Positions 8,679 to 18,673 of a stretch of DNA of 64,000 nt are shown piece by piece. A program made the translations under genes and the position numbers. This DNA comes from Aeromonas sp. RU39B. GTDB lineage: Bacteria; Pseudomonadota; Gammaproteobacteria; Enterobacterales; Aeromonadaceae. The notes under the pieces are model-generated. The model made no database searches and had not been told where the DNA came from. It saw nothing but the letters and a program-made list of their open reading frames with translations. Where the stretch lies: assembly GCF_900156095.1 (NCBI RefSeq), contig NZ_FTMJ01000006.1:143312-207311 (forward strand). The letters are read 5' to 3'. Position 1 is the stretch's first letter. Every line of letters starts with the position of its first letter.

Positions 8679-10550
8679 ATGTCTGTAAAATCTGAATCCA
8701 CCCATCACACCAGCAAAACTCTGGCCGCGCTGGGTGTCGTGTATGGTGATATCGGGACCAGTCCACTCTATTCTCTCAAAGAGAGTTTCTCCCATCACAC
8801 CGGGTTAATCCCTACCGACGCAAACGTACTGGCCGTCATCTCCATGTTTTTCTGGACCATGATTATGGTGGTCTCGATCAAGTATGTTTTGCTGGTGCTG
8901 CGAGCCGATGATAAAGGCGAAGGCGGCATCCTCACCCTCACCACACTGGCCACCAAAAAGCTCAGCCCTAAAGGCAAGAGCATCGTCACGGTTTTGGGTC
9001 TGGCGGGCGTTGGGCTGTTTCTCGGCGATGCGGTGATTACCCCGGCGGTGTCGGTGCTCTCCGCAGTCGAAGGTCTGCAATTTGTCGGGCCACAGTTTTC
9101 CCCCTATATCTTTCCGGGCGCCCTGATCGTGCTGGTGATGCTGTTTGGCATCCAGCATTACGGCACCGCCGGTATTGGCAAGTGGTTCAGTCCGGTGATG
9201 CTGCTCTGGTTTGCCACGCTCGCCATCCTCGGCCTGCTTGAGGTGCTCCGCACCCCGGCCGTGCTTAGCGCCATCAACCCGCAATACGCCTTTCACCTGA
9301 TTGCCAGCAGCCCCAAACTGGCATTTATCACCCTGGGTGCGGTCATCTTGTGCGTCACCGGGGCCGAGGCGCTCTACGCCGATATGGGCCATTTTGGGCG
9401 CAAACCGATTCAAAATGCCTGGCTGATGATCGTGCTGCCGGCACTGCTGCTCAACTATTTCGGCCAAGGGGCGCTGCTGCTGCGTGATCCCTCTGCCATC
9501 ACTAACCCTTTCTATATGCTTGCCCCCTCCTGGATGATCCTGCCGCTGATTGCGCTGGCAACGCTGGCGACGGTGATCGCCTCACAGGCCGTGATTTCCG
9601 GCACCTATTCGGTGATTCGCCAGGCCATTTTGCTCGGCTTTCTGCCGCGCCAGGAGATCCGGCACACCTCGGAAGAGGAGATTGGTCAGATCTATCTGCC
9701 ACTGGCCAACTGGCTGCTGCTGGCCTGCGTGATACTGGTGGTGGTGATTTTCCAGGACTCCAGTCGCCTGGCCGCCGCATACGGCATTGCCGTCACCGCC
9801 ACCATGCTGCTGACCACCCTGCTGCTGGCGGTAGTGGCCCATCACCGTTGGGGATTTTCCTGGTTTTGGGTGGCGCTGGTGGGCTTGCCGCTGCTGGTCA
9901 TCGATCTCAGTTTCTTTGCCTCCAACATCTCGAAAGTATTCTCGGGCGGCTGGCTGCCGCTACTGTTTGCCCTGCTCTCGATTGTGGTGATGACCACCTG
10001 GAAGCGAGGGCGTGAAGTGGTGCAAAACCGGCTGGATGACCATGTGATGGCCCTCAACCACTTCATCACCAGCATGAAGCGTCACCCGCCGATCCGCGTC
10101 CCCGGCACGGCCATGTTTCTCTCTCGCGTGACCAACGGTGTCCCCTACGCCATGCTGCATAACCTCAAACACAACAAGGTGTTGCACGACCGGGTGGTGT
10201 TTCTCACCATCATGACGCTGGAGGAGCCGCGTGTTGAGCCGGTGGATCGGGTCTATCTGCTCGATATGGGCGATGGTTTTTGGCAAGTCACCGCATTTTA
10301 TGGCTTTAAAGAGTCCCCCAGCATGGTCGATATATGCCGGGCCTGCTCGCTACAGGGGCTTCCCATCAGCCTGTCGATGACCTCGTTCTTCCTCTCCCGC
10401 GAGGTGCTCATCAGCACCGATGAGCCGAGCATGCCGCGCTGGCGTGAGGGGTTGTTTATGTGGATGAACAAGAACGCCTTGAAGGCCACCGACTTCTTCC
10501 ATATCCCAAGTAACCGGGTGGTTGAGCTCGGGGTACAGATAGAGCTTTAA
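8679..10550 (+). CDS. kup: Potassium uptake protein Kup (low affinity)
   Basis: A 623-residue K+ transporter of the KUP/HAK family, about E. coli size (622). The N-terminal signature GVVYGDIGTSPLYSLKESF is followed by some 12 hydrophobic segments up to about residue 440, including GLFLGDAVITPAVSVLSAVEG and the segment around GAEALYADMGHFG, then a cytoplasmic tail. It takes up K+ with protons across the inner membrane and is usually constitutive. The ATG at 8679 has no clear Shine-Dalgarno, so initiation may be weak. It directly precedes the kdp operon, which is unusual in E. coli and puts both potassium systems together. Confidence 0.95.
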   Translation: MSVKSESTHHTSKTLAALGVVYGDIGTSPLYSLKESFSHHTGLIPTDANVLAVISMFFWTMIMVVSIKYVLLVLRADDKGEGGILTLTTLATKKLSPKGKSIVTVLGLAGVGLFLGDAVITPAVSVLSAVEGLQFVGPQFSPYIFPGALIVLVMLFGIQHYGTAGIGKWFSPVMLLWFATLAILGLLEVLRTPAVLSAINPQYAFHLIASSPKLAFITLGAVILCVTGAEALYADMGHFGRKPIQNAWLMIVLPALLLNYFGQGALLLRDPSAITNPFYMLAPSWMILPLIALATLATVIASQAVISGTYSVIRQAILLGFLPRQEIRHTSEEEIGQIYLPLANWLLLACVILVVVIFQDSSRLAAAYGIAVTATMLLTTLLLAVVAHHRWGFSWFWVALVGLPLLVIDLSFFASNISKVFSGGWLPLLFALLSIVVMTTWKRGREVVQNRLDDHVMALNHFITSMKRHPPIRVPGTAMFLSRVTNGVPYAMLHNLKHNKVLHDRVVFLTIMTLEEPRVEPVDRVYLLDMGDGFWQVTAFYGFKESPSMVDICRACSLQGLPISLSMTSFFLSREVLISTDEPSMPRWREGLFMWMNKNALKATDFFHIPSNRVVELGVQIEL

Positions 10551-10588
10551 CCCAAGCCAGCGCGATTGCGCTGAGTGACACCCCGGGT

Positions 10589-10620
10589 AAAGGGCTTCAA
10601 TTGCAGCCCTTTTGTTATTC
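10589..10620 (+). terminator. Terminator after kup
   Basis: The stem AAAGGGCT (10589-10596) pairs with AGCCCTTT (10605-10612), followed by TGTTATTCTT. It separates kup from the kdp promoter region. Confidence 0.7.
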
Positions 10621-10650
10621 TTAGCGTCGACCACCAGCCTCTGCGGCCAC

Positions 10651-10705
10651 ATTTTTACGCCGTTTTTACGCCCCCGCATTGCGCCTTTATGGCGACTTTA
10701 CGCCC
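10651..10705 (+). promoter_or_regulatory. Probable KdpE operator ahead of kdpF
   Basis: Two direct repeats TTTTTACGCC start at 10652 and 10663, exactly 11 bp apart, followed by CCCCGC; a looser copy CTTTACGCCC lies at 10696-10705. As I recall it, the KdpE-binding site of the E. coli kdpFABC promoter is a T-run/TACNCC double repeat followed by C/G runs. The position, 45-100 bp before the kdpF start, fits an activator site. A weak -10 candidate TAGCAT is at 10714-10719. This is inference from similarity and context. Confidence 0.6.
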
Positions 10706-10749
10706 TTGCCGCCTAGCATTTCGCTCATCATTCCTACCCCGGAGTCGTT

Positions 10750-10827
10750 ATGAGTTGGCTTTATCTATTACTGGTGATTGCCCTGCTGGTTTACCTCGTC
10801 CGTGCCTTGGCACACGCCCATGAGTGA
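10750..10827 (+). CDS. kdpF: KdpF, small membrane subunit of the Kdp potassium ATPase
   Basis: A 25-codon gene starting at ATG 10750 and ending TGA 10825-10827. It encodes MSWLYLLLVIALLVYLVRAL plus a short tail, a single hydrophobic helix. KdpF is a lipid-like stabiliser of KdpABC and is regularly missed by gene callers because of its size. The CCGGAG at 10739-10744 can serve as ribosome site. Its end overlaps or abuts the start region of kdpA, the standard kdpFABC order. Confidence 0.85.
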   Translation: MSWLYLLLVIALLVYLVRALAHAHE

Positions 10828-10834
10828 GGCTCCC

Positions 10835-12511
10835 ATGCTGCAACCCATTCTCTATTGCGCTGTTTTTTTGCTGCTGGTGCTGTTGCCGGCACCGCTGCTG
10901 GGGCGCTATTTCTACGCTGTCTTTGAAGGCCACTGCCGCACTCTGGCACCACTGGAGAGACTCACCCTGTCGGCCTGTGGCAGTGATGGCCGCGAACAGG
11001 ACTGGAAGAGCTATGCCACCAGCCTGATGGCCTTTCATCTGGCCGGGTTTGTCCTACTGTTTGTCATCCTGATGGCGCAAGGCATGTTGCCGCTTAATCC
11101 GCAGCATCTGCCCGGTTTGAGCTGGCAACTGGCGTTCAACACGGCCGTCAGCTTTGTAACCAACACCAACTGGCAAGCCTATTCCGGCGAGTCGTCACTC
11201 TCCTACTTCAGTCAGATGATTGGCCTGACGACCCAGAACTTTGTGTCGGCAGCGACCGGCGCCGCCGTCGCCGTGGTGCTGTTTCGCGGTATCGCCCGCC
11301 AGCAAACCACTTCGCTCGGTAACTTCTGGGTCGATCTGGTGCGCTTTTGCCTCTATGTGCTGCTGCCCATGTCGTTGGTGATGGCCATGCTGCTGGTCTG
11401 GCAGGGCGTTCCCCAATCCTTTAGCCACTACCTGCCCTTTACCGGTCTGCAAGGTCAGCAGCAGGTGCTGCCACTCGGGCCGGCCGCCTCCCAGATTGCC
11501 ATCAAGCAACTGGGCTCAAACGGCGGCGGTTTTTTCGGGATCAACTCGGCCCATCCATTTGAAAACCCCACCGCTCTGAGTAACTGGCTGGAGATGGTGA
11601 CGTTGCTCTCCCTTGCCGCCGGCATGATTTTCACCCTCGGCCACTATGTCAAAGACCATGCCCACAGCCGGGCGCTGGCGATCACCATGACGCTGCTGCT
11701 GGTGATGGGACTGGGTGTGACCGTCTATCAGGAGCTGGCCGCCGATCCCAATCTCAGTGCCCTGACCGATCAACTCGGAAACTGGGAAGGCAAAGAGAGC
11801 CGCTTTGGCCCGGTGCTCTCGAGCATCTGGGCCGTGGCCACCACGGCAGCCTCCAATGGCTCGGTCAATGCCATGCATGACAGCCTGACGCCGCTTGGTG
11901 GTCTGATCGCCTTGGCCAACATGCTGCTCGGTGAGGTGATCTTTGGCGGCGTGGGCGCAGGTATCTACGGCATGTTGCTGTTTGTGCTGCTCACCGTGTT
12001 CCTGTGCGGTTTGATGGTCGGCCGCACGCCGACCTACCTTGGCAAGCGACTCGGGATCACCGAGATGAAGTGGGTGGTTGCCACCATGCTGGTGATGCCG
12101 GTAGGGGTGCTGGTGCTGGGCGGGATCACCCTGCTGCTGCCGGACGCGGCCACTATCATCGGTCACAGCGGCCCCCACGGTCTGACCCGGCTCATCTACG
12201 CCTACGCCTCCGGCGCTGGCAACAATGGTTCGGCCTTCGCTGGCTTCGCGGCGGGCGATAACTGGCAGTGCATCGCCATTGGCGTGGCCATGCTGCTCGG
12301 CCGCTTTGGCTACATCCTGCCGGTGCTGGTTATCGCCGGTCGCCTGGCTCGTGGTCCACGCCAGGAGGCCAGTGACAGCGATTTTCCGGTGCGCGGCCCG
12401 CTGTTTGTCACCCTGCTGGTTATCACCATCTTGCTGATGGGCGGACTCTCCTTCCTGCCGGTGGTTGCGCTGGGCCCGATTGCCGAACAACTGATCTCTG
12501 GAGCATTCTGA
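10835..12511 (+). CDS. kdpA: KdpA, potassium-translocating subunit
   Basis: A 558-residue polytopic membrane protein (E. coli 557). The four selectivity-filter-like segments of the superfamily are visible: [45 protein letters not shown] and [13 protein letters not shown]. It binds K+ from the periplasm and passes it to the KdpB side. The start at 10835 is chosen because GAGG lies 5 bases upstream and the length then fits; ATG at 10820 (MSEAPMLQP) is an alternative with no ribosome site. It is followed after 2 bases by kdpB. Confidence 0.95.
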   Translation: MLQPILYCAVFLLLVLLPAPLLGRYFYAVFEGHCRTLAPLERLTLSACGSDGREQDWKSYATSLMAFHLAGFVLLFVILMAQGMLPLNPQHLPGLSWQLAFNTAVSFVTNTNWQAYSGESSLSYFSQMIGLTTQNFVSAATGAAVAVVLFRGIARQQTTSLGNFWVDLVRFCLYVLLPMSLVMAMLLVWQGVPQSFSHYLPFTGLQGQQQVLPLGPAASQIAIKQLGSNGGGFFGINSAHPFENPTALSNWLEMVTLLSLAAGMIFTLGHYVKDHAHSRALAITMTLLLVMGLGVTVYQELAADPNLSALTDQLGNWEGKESRFGPVLSSIWAVATTAASNGSVNAMHDSLTPLGGLIALANMLLGEVIFGGVGAGIYGMLLFVLLTVFLCGLMVGRTPTYLGKRLGITEMKWVVATMLVMPVGVLVLGGITLLLPDAATIIGHSGPHGLTRLIYAYASGAGNNGSAFAGFAAGDNWQCIAIGVAMLLGRFGYILPVLVIAGRLARGPRQEASDSDFPVRGPLFVTLLVITILLMGGLSFLPVVALGPIAEQLISGAF

Positions 12512-12513
12512 TC

Positions 12514-14553
12514 ATGAGTACCTTGACCCAACACGCGCCGGCCAAGCGCAAGCACTCTTTGCTGCTGATTGCCGCCATTGAAGCCGTGCGACGCTTTCAT
12601 CCCGCTTCATTGTGGAACAGTCCGATCCTGCTGACCCTGTGGCTGAGCGCCCTGATGGCCACCGTGGAATCTCTGCTCGGACAACCCGTATCGGGCGTAC
12701 CGGCCACGCTGGCCTGGCAACTGACCGGCTGGCTCTGGCTGACCCTGTGGTTTGCCAACTTTGCCGAAACCCTGGCCGAAGGGCGCGGCAAGGCGCGCGC
12801 CGACAGCCTCAAGGCAGGCATGAGCGAGCTGCAGGCCCGCAAAGTGGCGGCGCTCGATGATCAGCACGGCGAGTGGGTGGCCGCAACCTTGCTGCGCAAA
12901 GGCGATCTGGTGCTGGTGAAAGCTGGCGAGATGATCCCGGCCGATGGCGAGGTGGTGAAGGGCATCGCGTCCGTCAACGAAGCCGCCATCACCGGGGAGT
13001 CAGCGCCGGTGATCCGCGAATCAGGCACCGATAAGAGCGGGGTGACCGGCAACACCCAGGTCGTCTCGGATTATATCTGGGTGCGGGTGACCGCTAATCC
13101 GGGCGAGAGCACGCTGGATCGGATGATTGCACTGGTTGAAGGGGCCAAGCGGCAGAAGACCCCCAATGAGCAGGCGCTGACCGCCCTATTGGTCGGGCTG
13201 ACCCTGATCTTCCTGCTGGTGGTGGCAACCCTGCCTCTGTTTCTAGGCTACAACCAGAGCACGGTGCCGCGTCTCTACCTGATTGCGCTGTTTATCACGC
13301 TGATCCCGACCACCATCGGTGGTCTGCTCTCGGCCATCGGCATTGCCGGCATGGATCGGTTGGTCAAACTCAATGTGATCGCCAAATCCGGCCGTGCGGT
13401 GGAGGCCGCGGGTGACGTGCGTACCCTGCTGCTCGATAAAACCGGCACCATCACCTTCGGTAACCGCATGGCGGACGAGCTAATTGCCGCCCCCGGTATC
13501 GAGCAATCCCTGCTCTGCCAAGCCGCTATGCTGGCCTCGGCCGGTGACAACACGCCGGAAGGCAAATCCATCCTGGCTCTTGGCAGTAAACAGCAACCGG
13601 TGCCTACGGCCCTGCCCGGCGATCGCATTATTGCGTTTAGCGCCGAAACCCGCCTAAGCGGTCTGGATCGCGGCGAGCTGCAATATCGTAAAGGCGCGGT
13701 GGATGCGGTGCTGGCCTTTTTACACCTCACCCGCGCCCAGATGCCCGAGCCCCTCACGCTTGCTGTTGAGCGTATTGCTCGCCAAGGGGGCACGCCGCTG
13801 CTGGTCTGCAGCCGCGATCAACTGCTTGGCGCCGTGCATCTGAAAGACATCATCAAACCCGGTATCAAGGCCCGCTTCCAGATGTTGCGTCACTTAGGCA
13901 TCCGCACCGTGATGATCACCGGGGATAACCCGCTCACTGCTGCTGCCATTGCCGCCGAGGCCGGGGTGGATGACTTTATTGCCGAAGCCACGCCGGAGAA
14001 AAAACTGGCCTATATCCGGCAAGAGCAAGCCGGCGGACGACTGGTTGCCATGTGCGGGGATGGCGCCAACGATGCCCCGGCGCTGGCTCAGGCCGATGTG
14101 GGGCTTGCTATGAACGAGGGAACACAGGCCGCTAAAGAGGCTGGCAATCTGGTGGACCTTGATTCTAACCCGACCAAGCTGCTGGATGTGGTGCACGTTG
14201 GCAAACAGCTGCTGGTCACCCGTGGCGCCCTGACCACCTTCTCGATTGCCAACGATCTGGCCAAGTACTTTGCCATTTTGCCGGCGCTGTTTGTTGCCGC
14301 TTACCCGGGCCTTGGCGTGCTGAATCTGATGCAACTGCACTCGCCCGCCAGCGCCATCTTGTCAGCCATCATCTTTAACGCGTTGATCATCGTGGCCTTG
14401 GTGCCGCTGGCGCTCAGTGGTGTCAGCCTCACAGGGAGCGCCGCCGAGCTGCTGCGGCGTAACCTGCTTATCTACGGGCTGGGTGGACTGGTGGTCCCCT
14501 TTATCGGCATCAAGGTGATCGATCTGGTGATCACCGGCTTTGGTCTGGTTTAA
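12514..14553 (+). CDS. kdpB: KdpB, P-type ATPase subunit
   Basis: A 679-residue P-type ATPase that drives K+ import through KdpA. The phosphorylated aspartate lies in DKTGTIT at about residue 308, the actuator motif is TGES ([10 protein letters not shown]), and the hinge motif reads [18 protein letters not shown]. Transmembrane helices are at the N-terminus, in the middle (before and after [19 protein letters not shown]) and at the C-terminus. It starts 2 bases after the kdpA stop and has GGAG 11 bases upstream. Length and motifs are complete. Confidence 0.97.
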   Translation: MSTLTQHAPAKRKHSLLLIAAIEAVRRFHPASLWNSPILLTLWLSALMATVESLLGQPVSGVPATLAWQLTGWLWLTLWFANFAETLAEGRGKARADSLKAGMSELQARKVAALDDQHGEWVAATLLRKGDLVLVKAGEMIPADGEVVKGIASVNEAAITGESAPVIRESGTDKSGVTGNTQVVSDYIWVRVTANPGESTLDRMIALVEGAKRQKTPNEQALTALLVGLTLIFLLVVATLPLFLGYNQSTVPRLYLIALFITLIPTTIGGLLSAIGIAGMDRLVKLNVIAKSGRAVEAAGDVRTLLLDKTGTITFGNRMADELIAAPGIEQSLLCQAAMLASAGDNTPEGKSILALGSKQQPVPTALPGDRIIAFSAETRLSGLDRGELQYRKGAVDAVLAFLHLTRAQMPEPLTLAVERIARQGGTPLLVCSRDQLLGAVHLKDIIKPGIKARFQMLRHLGIRTVMITGDNPLTAAAIAAEAGVDDFIAEATPEKKLAYIRQEQAGGRLVAMCGDGANDAPALAQADVGLAMNEGTQAAKEAGNLVDLDSNPTKLLDVVHVGKQLLVTRGALTTFSIANDLAKYFAILPALFVAAYPGLGVLNLMQLHSPASAILSAIIFNALIIVALVPLALSGVSLTGSAAELLRRNLLIYGLGGLVVPFIGIKVIDLVITGFGLV

Positions 14554-14562
14554 GGAGTTTTT

Positions 14563-15084
14563 ATGATTGCAATTCGTACCCTGCTGACCCTGACCTTACT
14601 GCTCGGCGCAGGTTATCCGCTGCTGGTCACAGTGCTGGCCCAGTGGCTGTTTCCCTGGCAGGCCAACGGCAGCCAGCTGTATGACCAGCAGCACCGTTTG
14701 ATTGGCAGCGCGCTGCTGGCGCAACCCTTTCATGATGCCCGCTATTTTACCTCGCGCCCCTCTGCCAGCGATTTTGCCTCGCTCGGGGGCAGCGCCAGTA
14801 ATCTGGGTATGAGTGCCGAGGCGCGCCGCACCTTTGCCAAGCAGCAAGTAGAGGCCGGTTATCACGATGCCACGTTACTGACCCGCTCGGCATCGGGGCT
14901 GGATCCGCACCTGCCGCTGGAAGCGGTGCTTGAACAGGTCGAGCGGGTGGCTCAGGCGCGTCAGATTGACCCGGCGGCGCTGACCAAACTGGTCCGGTCG
15001 CGGCAGGAAGCTGGTATTCTTGGTCCGACCGTAGTGAACGTGCTGGAGCTCAACCTGCTCCTTGATAAGGATCACCATGCGTGA
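14563..15084 (+). CDS. kdpC: KdpC, accessory subunit of the Kdp ATPase
   Basis: A 173-residue protein with one N-terminal membrane helix (TLLTLTLLLGAGYPLLVTVL) and a periplasmic domain ending in KLVRSRQEAGILGPTVVNVLEL, typical of KdpC. It stabilises the KdpA-KdpB complex and raises K+ affinity. AAGGAG lies upstream of ATG 14563. Its stop codon sits inside the kdpD start (ATGCGTGA), so the structural and regulatory genes are translationally coupled. Confidence 0.95.
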   Translation: MIAIRTLLTLTLLLGAGYPLLVTVLAQWLFPWQANGSQLYDQQHRLIGSALLAQPFHDARYFTSRPSASDFASLGGSASNLGMSAEARRTFAKQQVEAGYHDATLLTRSASGLDPHLPLEAVLEQVERVAQARQIDPAALTKLVRSRQEAGILGPTVVNVLELNLLLDKDHHA

Positions 15085-17665
15085 TGATGTGCGGGCCGAC
15101 GCCCTGCTGGCGAGTCTGGACAATGAGCAACGTGGCAAGCTCAAGGTGTTTTTGGGCGCCGCCCCCGGCGTAGGCAAGACCTACGCCATGCTCAAAGCTG
15201 CCCAAGAGCAGGCCCGGGAAGGTATCGACCTGCTGATCGGCGTGGTGGAAACCCATGGCCGGCGTGAAACGCTGGCCCTGCTCGATAAGTTACCGATGTT
15301 GCCGCGCCAAGCGGTTTACCACCGTCATCAACGTCTGGAAGAGATGGATCTCGATGCGTTGCTGGCGCGCAAACCGGCGCTGGCGGTGGTCGATGAGCTG
15401 GCCCACTCCAACGCGCCGGGCTGCCGCCATGAAAAGCGCTGGCAAGATGTAGAGGAGCTGCTGGCCGCCGGCATCGATGTGTATACCACGCTTAATGTGC
15501 AGCATCTGGAAAGCCTCAACGATCTGGTGTGGCAGCTGACCGGCGTGCGGGTGCGCGAGACCCTGCCGGATCAGATCCTGCTTGATGCCGACAGTCTGGT
15601 GCTCATTGACTTACCCCCCAAGGAGCTGCTGGATCGGCTGCGTGAGGGCAAGGTGTATGTGCCGCAGCAGGCGCGCGCTGCCTTGCAATCGTTCTTTTCA
15701 TTAAACAATCTCACGGCACTGCGCGAACTGGCGATGCAAACCGCCGCCAGCCACGTCGAAGGTGACCTGCAACTGCAATGGCAGGCGGCTGGCAAAACCA
15801 CCCTGCCGCTACGTGGCAAACTGATGGTCTGCCTGGGTGATGAACAGGGCGCGGCGCTGGTGCGCCACGGCCACCGCTTTGCCCAGCGCCGGCAGCTGCC
15901 CTGGCTGGTGGTGCATGTGGACACCAAGGGCGAGCGCTCGACCGACACCGAACACGCGCTGGCACTGGCTGCGCAGCTGGGGGCGCGGGTGTTAACCCTG
16001 TCGAGCCCGACGGTGGCCGACACGCTACTGGAGACCGCCGAGCAGCAACAGGTTTCGCAGCTTTTACTCGGCAAACCGCACACGATTCCCTGGCGTCCCT
16101 CGCTGGTTCAGCATTTGATTCGCGCGGCGCACGGTCTTGAGGTGACGCTGGTCGATCTGGATCAGCACACAGTGCGTCTGAAACGCCCGTCACTGGGCGA
16201 GGGCAAGGCGCACGAATACCTGCTGTCGCTCTGCATCATGGGGATCACGGCGGGAGCGGCTTGGCTGCTCTCCGATTGGCTGCCGGCAAGTTCGATGCCG
16301 CTGCTGTTTGTGCTGGGGGTGATGACCACGGCCCTGTGCAGCAGCCAGTTTCCTGCAACGCTGGCCGCGCTGCTTGGCTTTGTCGCCCACAACCTGCTGT
16401 TTGTCGAGCCACTCTATTCGCTGACCGTCTATCACCATAGCGATCTGCTGACGCTGCTGGTTCTGCTGCTGGTCGGGATTGCCGCTGGACGTCTTGCCTC
16501 ACGCCAGCGCCAGCAGCTGGTAAGCCTGCGTGAAAGCCAGCAACTGGGCAATGCCTTGCTCGCGCTCAGCCAGGCACTGACCACGGCCAGCAACCGCGAA
16601 GAGGTATTGAGGCTTGGCAGCGGCGCCATTGCACGCGCACTCGATTGCCAGATCCGGGTGCTCGATGAGGATTATCAGGAGCACAGCGGCCAGGGGCATG
16701 CGGCGCCCGGACAGACCGACCGGGCCGCCATCGACTGGTGCCTGGCGCAAAAGCAGAGCGCCGGGGCACACACCGCCACCCTCAATGCCGCCGACGCCCA
16801 ATACCACCCGCTAAGCGATCAGCTGGTGCTGGGAATCGTGCTCGGTAAACCCCTCTCTGCCGGTGCCGAGCATCAACTGCAAGCGCTGCTGGCTGACATG
16901 CGCGCCGCGCTGGCGCGAGTCGATCTCGACGAGCGATTGGCTGACAGCCAGCTGCAGGCAGAGACTGACCGGATGCGCGCCGCCTTGCTCTCGTCGGTTT
17001 CCCACGATCTGAAAACCCCGCTCGCCACCATCATGGGGGCCGGCAGCACGCTGATGGCCTACCGGGATCGGATTGCCGAGAGTGAGCAAACCGAGCTACT
17101 GCAGTCGATTCAGGACGAAGCATCACGGCTGCACGGCTATGTGCAGAATCTGCTCGACATGACCCGTATCGGCTCGCCCGATTTTCAGCTCAAGCGCGAC
17201 TGGATAGCCATCGCTGAGGTGGTCGATGGCGCTCGCCACCGACTGGAAGCAGCTTGGCGTCAGCACAAACTGCAGGTGAACATCGATCAGCATGTACCAA
17301 TGCTCTACATCCATGGCGCCCTGATTGAACAGGTGCTGGTCAATATTCTCGATAACGCCTCACGCTACTCGCCAGCCGGTACGCCGATCGATCTCAACGT
17401 GATTCTGGCCGGCCCAGACCTCATCATTGATATCATCGATATCGGCATCGGGATTGCAGAGTCGGATCGGGATAAAATCTTCAACCTCTTCTACACCCAG
17501 CCGGTAGGAGATAGTGGCAGTCGCGGCACGGGCCTCGGGCTTGCCATTTCGCGTGCCATGGTGGAAGCCCATGGCGGCCGGATCTGGGCCTTCCCCGGAC
17601 CAAACCGGATCGGCACCTGTATGCGCATCTCCCTGCCGCTGGCCCTCAACTCACCGGAGAGATAA
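15077..17665 (+). CDS. kdpD: KdpD, sensor histidine kinase for potassium limitation
   Basis: An 862-residue membrane kinase, slightly shorter than E. coli KdpD (894). In order: the KdpD domain with Walker A (GAAPGVGKTYAM) near residue 28 and the Walker-B-like VVDELAHSNAPG; a universal-stress-like domain (about 240-360); four closely spaced membrane helices (about 390-480); a GAF region; HisKA with the phospho-accepting His in SSVSHDLKTPLATI (about residue 645); and HATPase_c with NILDNASRYSP and GTGLGLAISRAM. ATG 15077 was chosen over an in-frame start at 15062 because GATAAGG lies just upstream and the start overlaps the kdpC stop in the usual way. It signals to KdpE. Confidence 0.95.
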   Translation: MRDDVRADALLASLDNEQRGKLKVFLGAAPGVGKTYAMLKAAQEQAREGIDLLIGVVETHGRRETLALLDKLPMLPRQAVYHRHQRLEEMDLDALLARKPALAVVDELAHSNAPGCRHEKRWQDVEELLAAGIDVYTTLNVQHLESLNDLVWQLTGVRVRETLPDQILLDADSLVLIDLPPKELLDRLREGKVYVPQQARAALQSFFSLNNLTALRELAMQTAASHVEGDLQLQWQAAGKTTLPLRGKLMVCLGDEQGAALVRHGHRFAQRRQLPWLVVHVDTKGERSTDTEHALALAAQLGARVLTLSSPTVADTLLETAEQQQVSQLLLGKPHTIPWRPSLVQHLIRAAHGLEVTLVDLDQHTVRLKRPSLGEGKAHEYLLSLCIMGITAGAAWLLSDWLPASSMPLLFVLGVMTTALCSSQFPATLAALLGFVAHNLLFVEPLYSLTVYHHSDLLTLLVLLLVGIAAGRLASRQRQQLVSLRESQQLGNALLALSQALTTASNREEVLRLGSGAIARALDCQIRVLDEDYQEHSGQGHAAPGQTDRAAIDWCLAQKQSAGAHTATLNAADAQYHPLSDQLVLGIVLGKPLSAGAEHQLQALLADMRAALARVDLDERLADSQLQAETDRMRAALLSSVSHDLKTPLATIMGAGSTLMAYRDRIAESEQTELLQSIQDEASRLHGYVQNLLDMTRIGSPDFQLKRDWIAIAEVVDGARHRLEAAWRQHKLQVNIDQHVPMLYIHGALIEQVLVNILDNASRYSPAGTPIDLNVILAGPDLIIDIIDIGIGIAESDRDKIFNLFYTQPVGDSGSRGTGLGLAISRAMVEAHGGRIWAFPGPNRIGTCMRISLPLALNSPER

Positions 17666-18348
17666 TGGCTCATATCCTTGTCATCGATGACGAGCAGGCA
17701 ATTCGCCGCTTTTTGCGCATCAGTCTGAGCGCAGAGGGCCATCAGGTCAGTGAAGCGGTCTCGGTGAACGAAGGGCTCACTGCCTATCGCCACACACATC
17801 CTGATCTGGTGATTCTCGATTTGGGTCTGCCCGATGGGGATGGGATGGCGGTGCTGCAGGCGATTCGCGAGCACCATCAGCTGCCGGTACTGGTGCTATC
17901 GGCCCGCGATGGTGAACAGGAGAAGGTTCGCCTGCTCGATGCCGGGGCCAATGATTACATGAGCAAGCCGTTTGGCATTCAGGAGATGATGGCCCGGATC
18001 CGGGTGCTGCTACGTCAGCGGGTAGGATTGATACAAAGCGACAGCCGCCATTTTGACGGCTGTGGACTAAGTATTGATGCCACCAATCATACGGTGACGC
18101 TCAAGGGCGACGAGGTGGGCTTGTCGCGCAAAGAGTTTGCGCTGTTGCAGGCGCTGGTCAGCCATCCGGGCAAGCTGGTGCTGCAAAGCCAGCTGCTCAA
18201 TGACATCTGGGGCCCGAGCCACAAAGAAGATACCCACTATTTGCGGATCGTGGTGGCCAGCCTGCGCCGCAAGCTGGGTGACAATCCCCAGGCGCCGCAC
18301 CTGATCGTCACCGAGCCTGGGATTGGCTATCGCTTTATTGGCAACTGA
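17665..18348 (+). CDS. kdpE: KdpE, OmpR-type response regulator
   Basis: A 227-residue regulator that activates kdpFABC when phosphorylated by KdpD. The receiver domain has the acidic pocket at residues 8-9 (IDDEQ), the phospho-accepting Asp52 in LDLGLPDGDG and the conserved Lys in MSKPFG. The C-terminal winged helix (DEVGLSRKEFALLQALVSH to the end GIGYRFIGN) is OmpR/PhoB type. The start overlaps the kdpD stop in TAATG (17663-17667). The probable target is the pair of direct repeats at 10651-10676. No clear terminator separates it from the convergent gene 11 bases downstream. Confidence 0.96.
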   Translation: MAHILVIDDEQAIRRFLRISLSAEGHQVSEAVSVNEGLTAYRHTHPDLVILDLGLPDGDGMAVLQAIREHHQLPVLVLSARDGEQEKVRLLDAGANDYMSKPFGIQEMMARIRVLLRQRVGLIQSDSRHFDGCGLSIDATNHTVTLKGDEVGLSRKEFALLQALVSHPGKLVLQSQLLNDIWGPSHKEDTHYLRIVVASLRRKLGDNPQAPHLIVTEPGIGYRFIGN

Positions 18349-18359
18349 CAGACACGGCG

Positions 18360-18665
18360 TTATTCCGGCTGCGCGTCGCTGTCACGGGAAGCCCTTGCTT
18401 TGCCCTTGAGAGCCATGATAAACGCGCCCAAATGCGGGTGCAGCTCACTAAATGGCGCTTCGCGGCGATGGTTCATGGCGACTTCGCCAAGCAGCTTCAA
18501 CCCGGTCAGCATGGCCGCTGACTCATCGGCGGTCAGCGGTGCGCGAGTGCCGACCCGCTCCAGCAGCCCGAGCAGCTCATCGTGGCAGGTGGCTGTAAAC
18601 GTGCGGGCTGGCGGAGCATCATCGGCCAGCGCCTCGATAGTAATGCGATATTGATGTCCTCTCAT
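18360..18665 (-). CDS. DUF3861 family protein
   Basis: A 101-residue small soluble protein beginning MRGHQYRITIEALADD and containing LTGLKLLGEVAMNHR and ELHPHLGAFIMALKGKA, which fit the uncharacterised DUF3861 family. No signal peptide or membrane segment is visible. It starts 8 bases after the PadR gene on the same strand, so the two are likely one transcript. This could place its expression under the metal- or redox-responsive regulator upstream. Function unknown. Confidence 0.75.
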   Translation of the reverse strand: MRGHQYRITIEALADDAPPARTFTATCHDELLGLLERVGTRAPLTADESAAMLTGLKLLGEVAMNHRREAPFSELHPHLGAFIMALKGKARASRDSDAQPE

Positions 18666-18673
18666 GGACTCTC

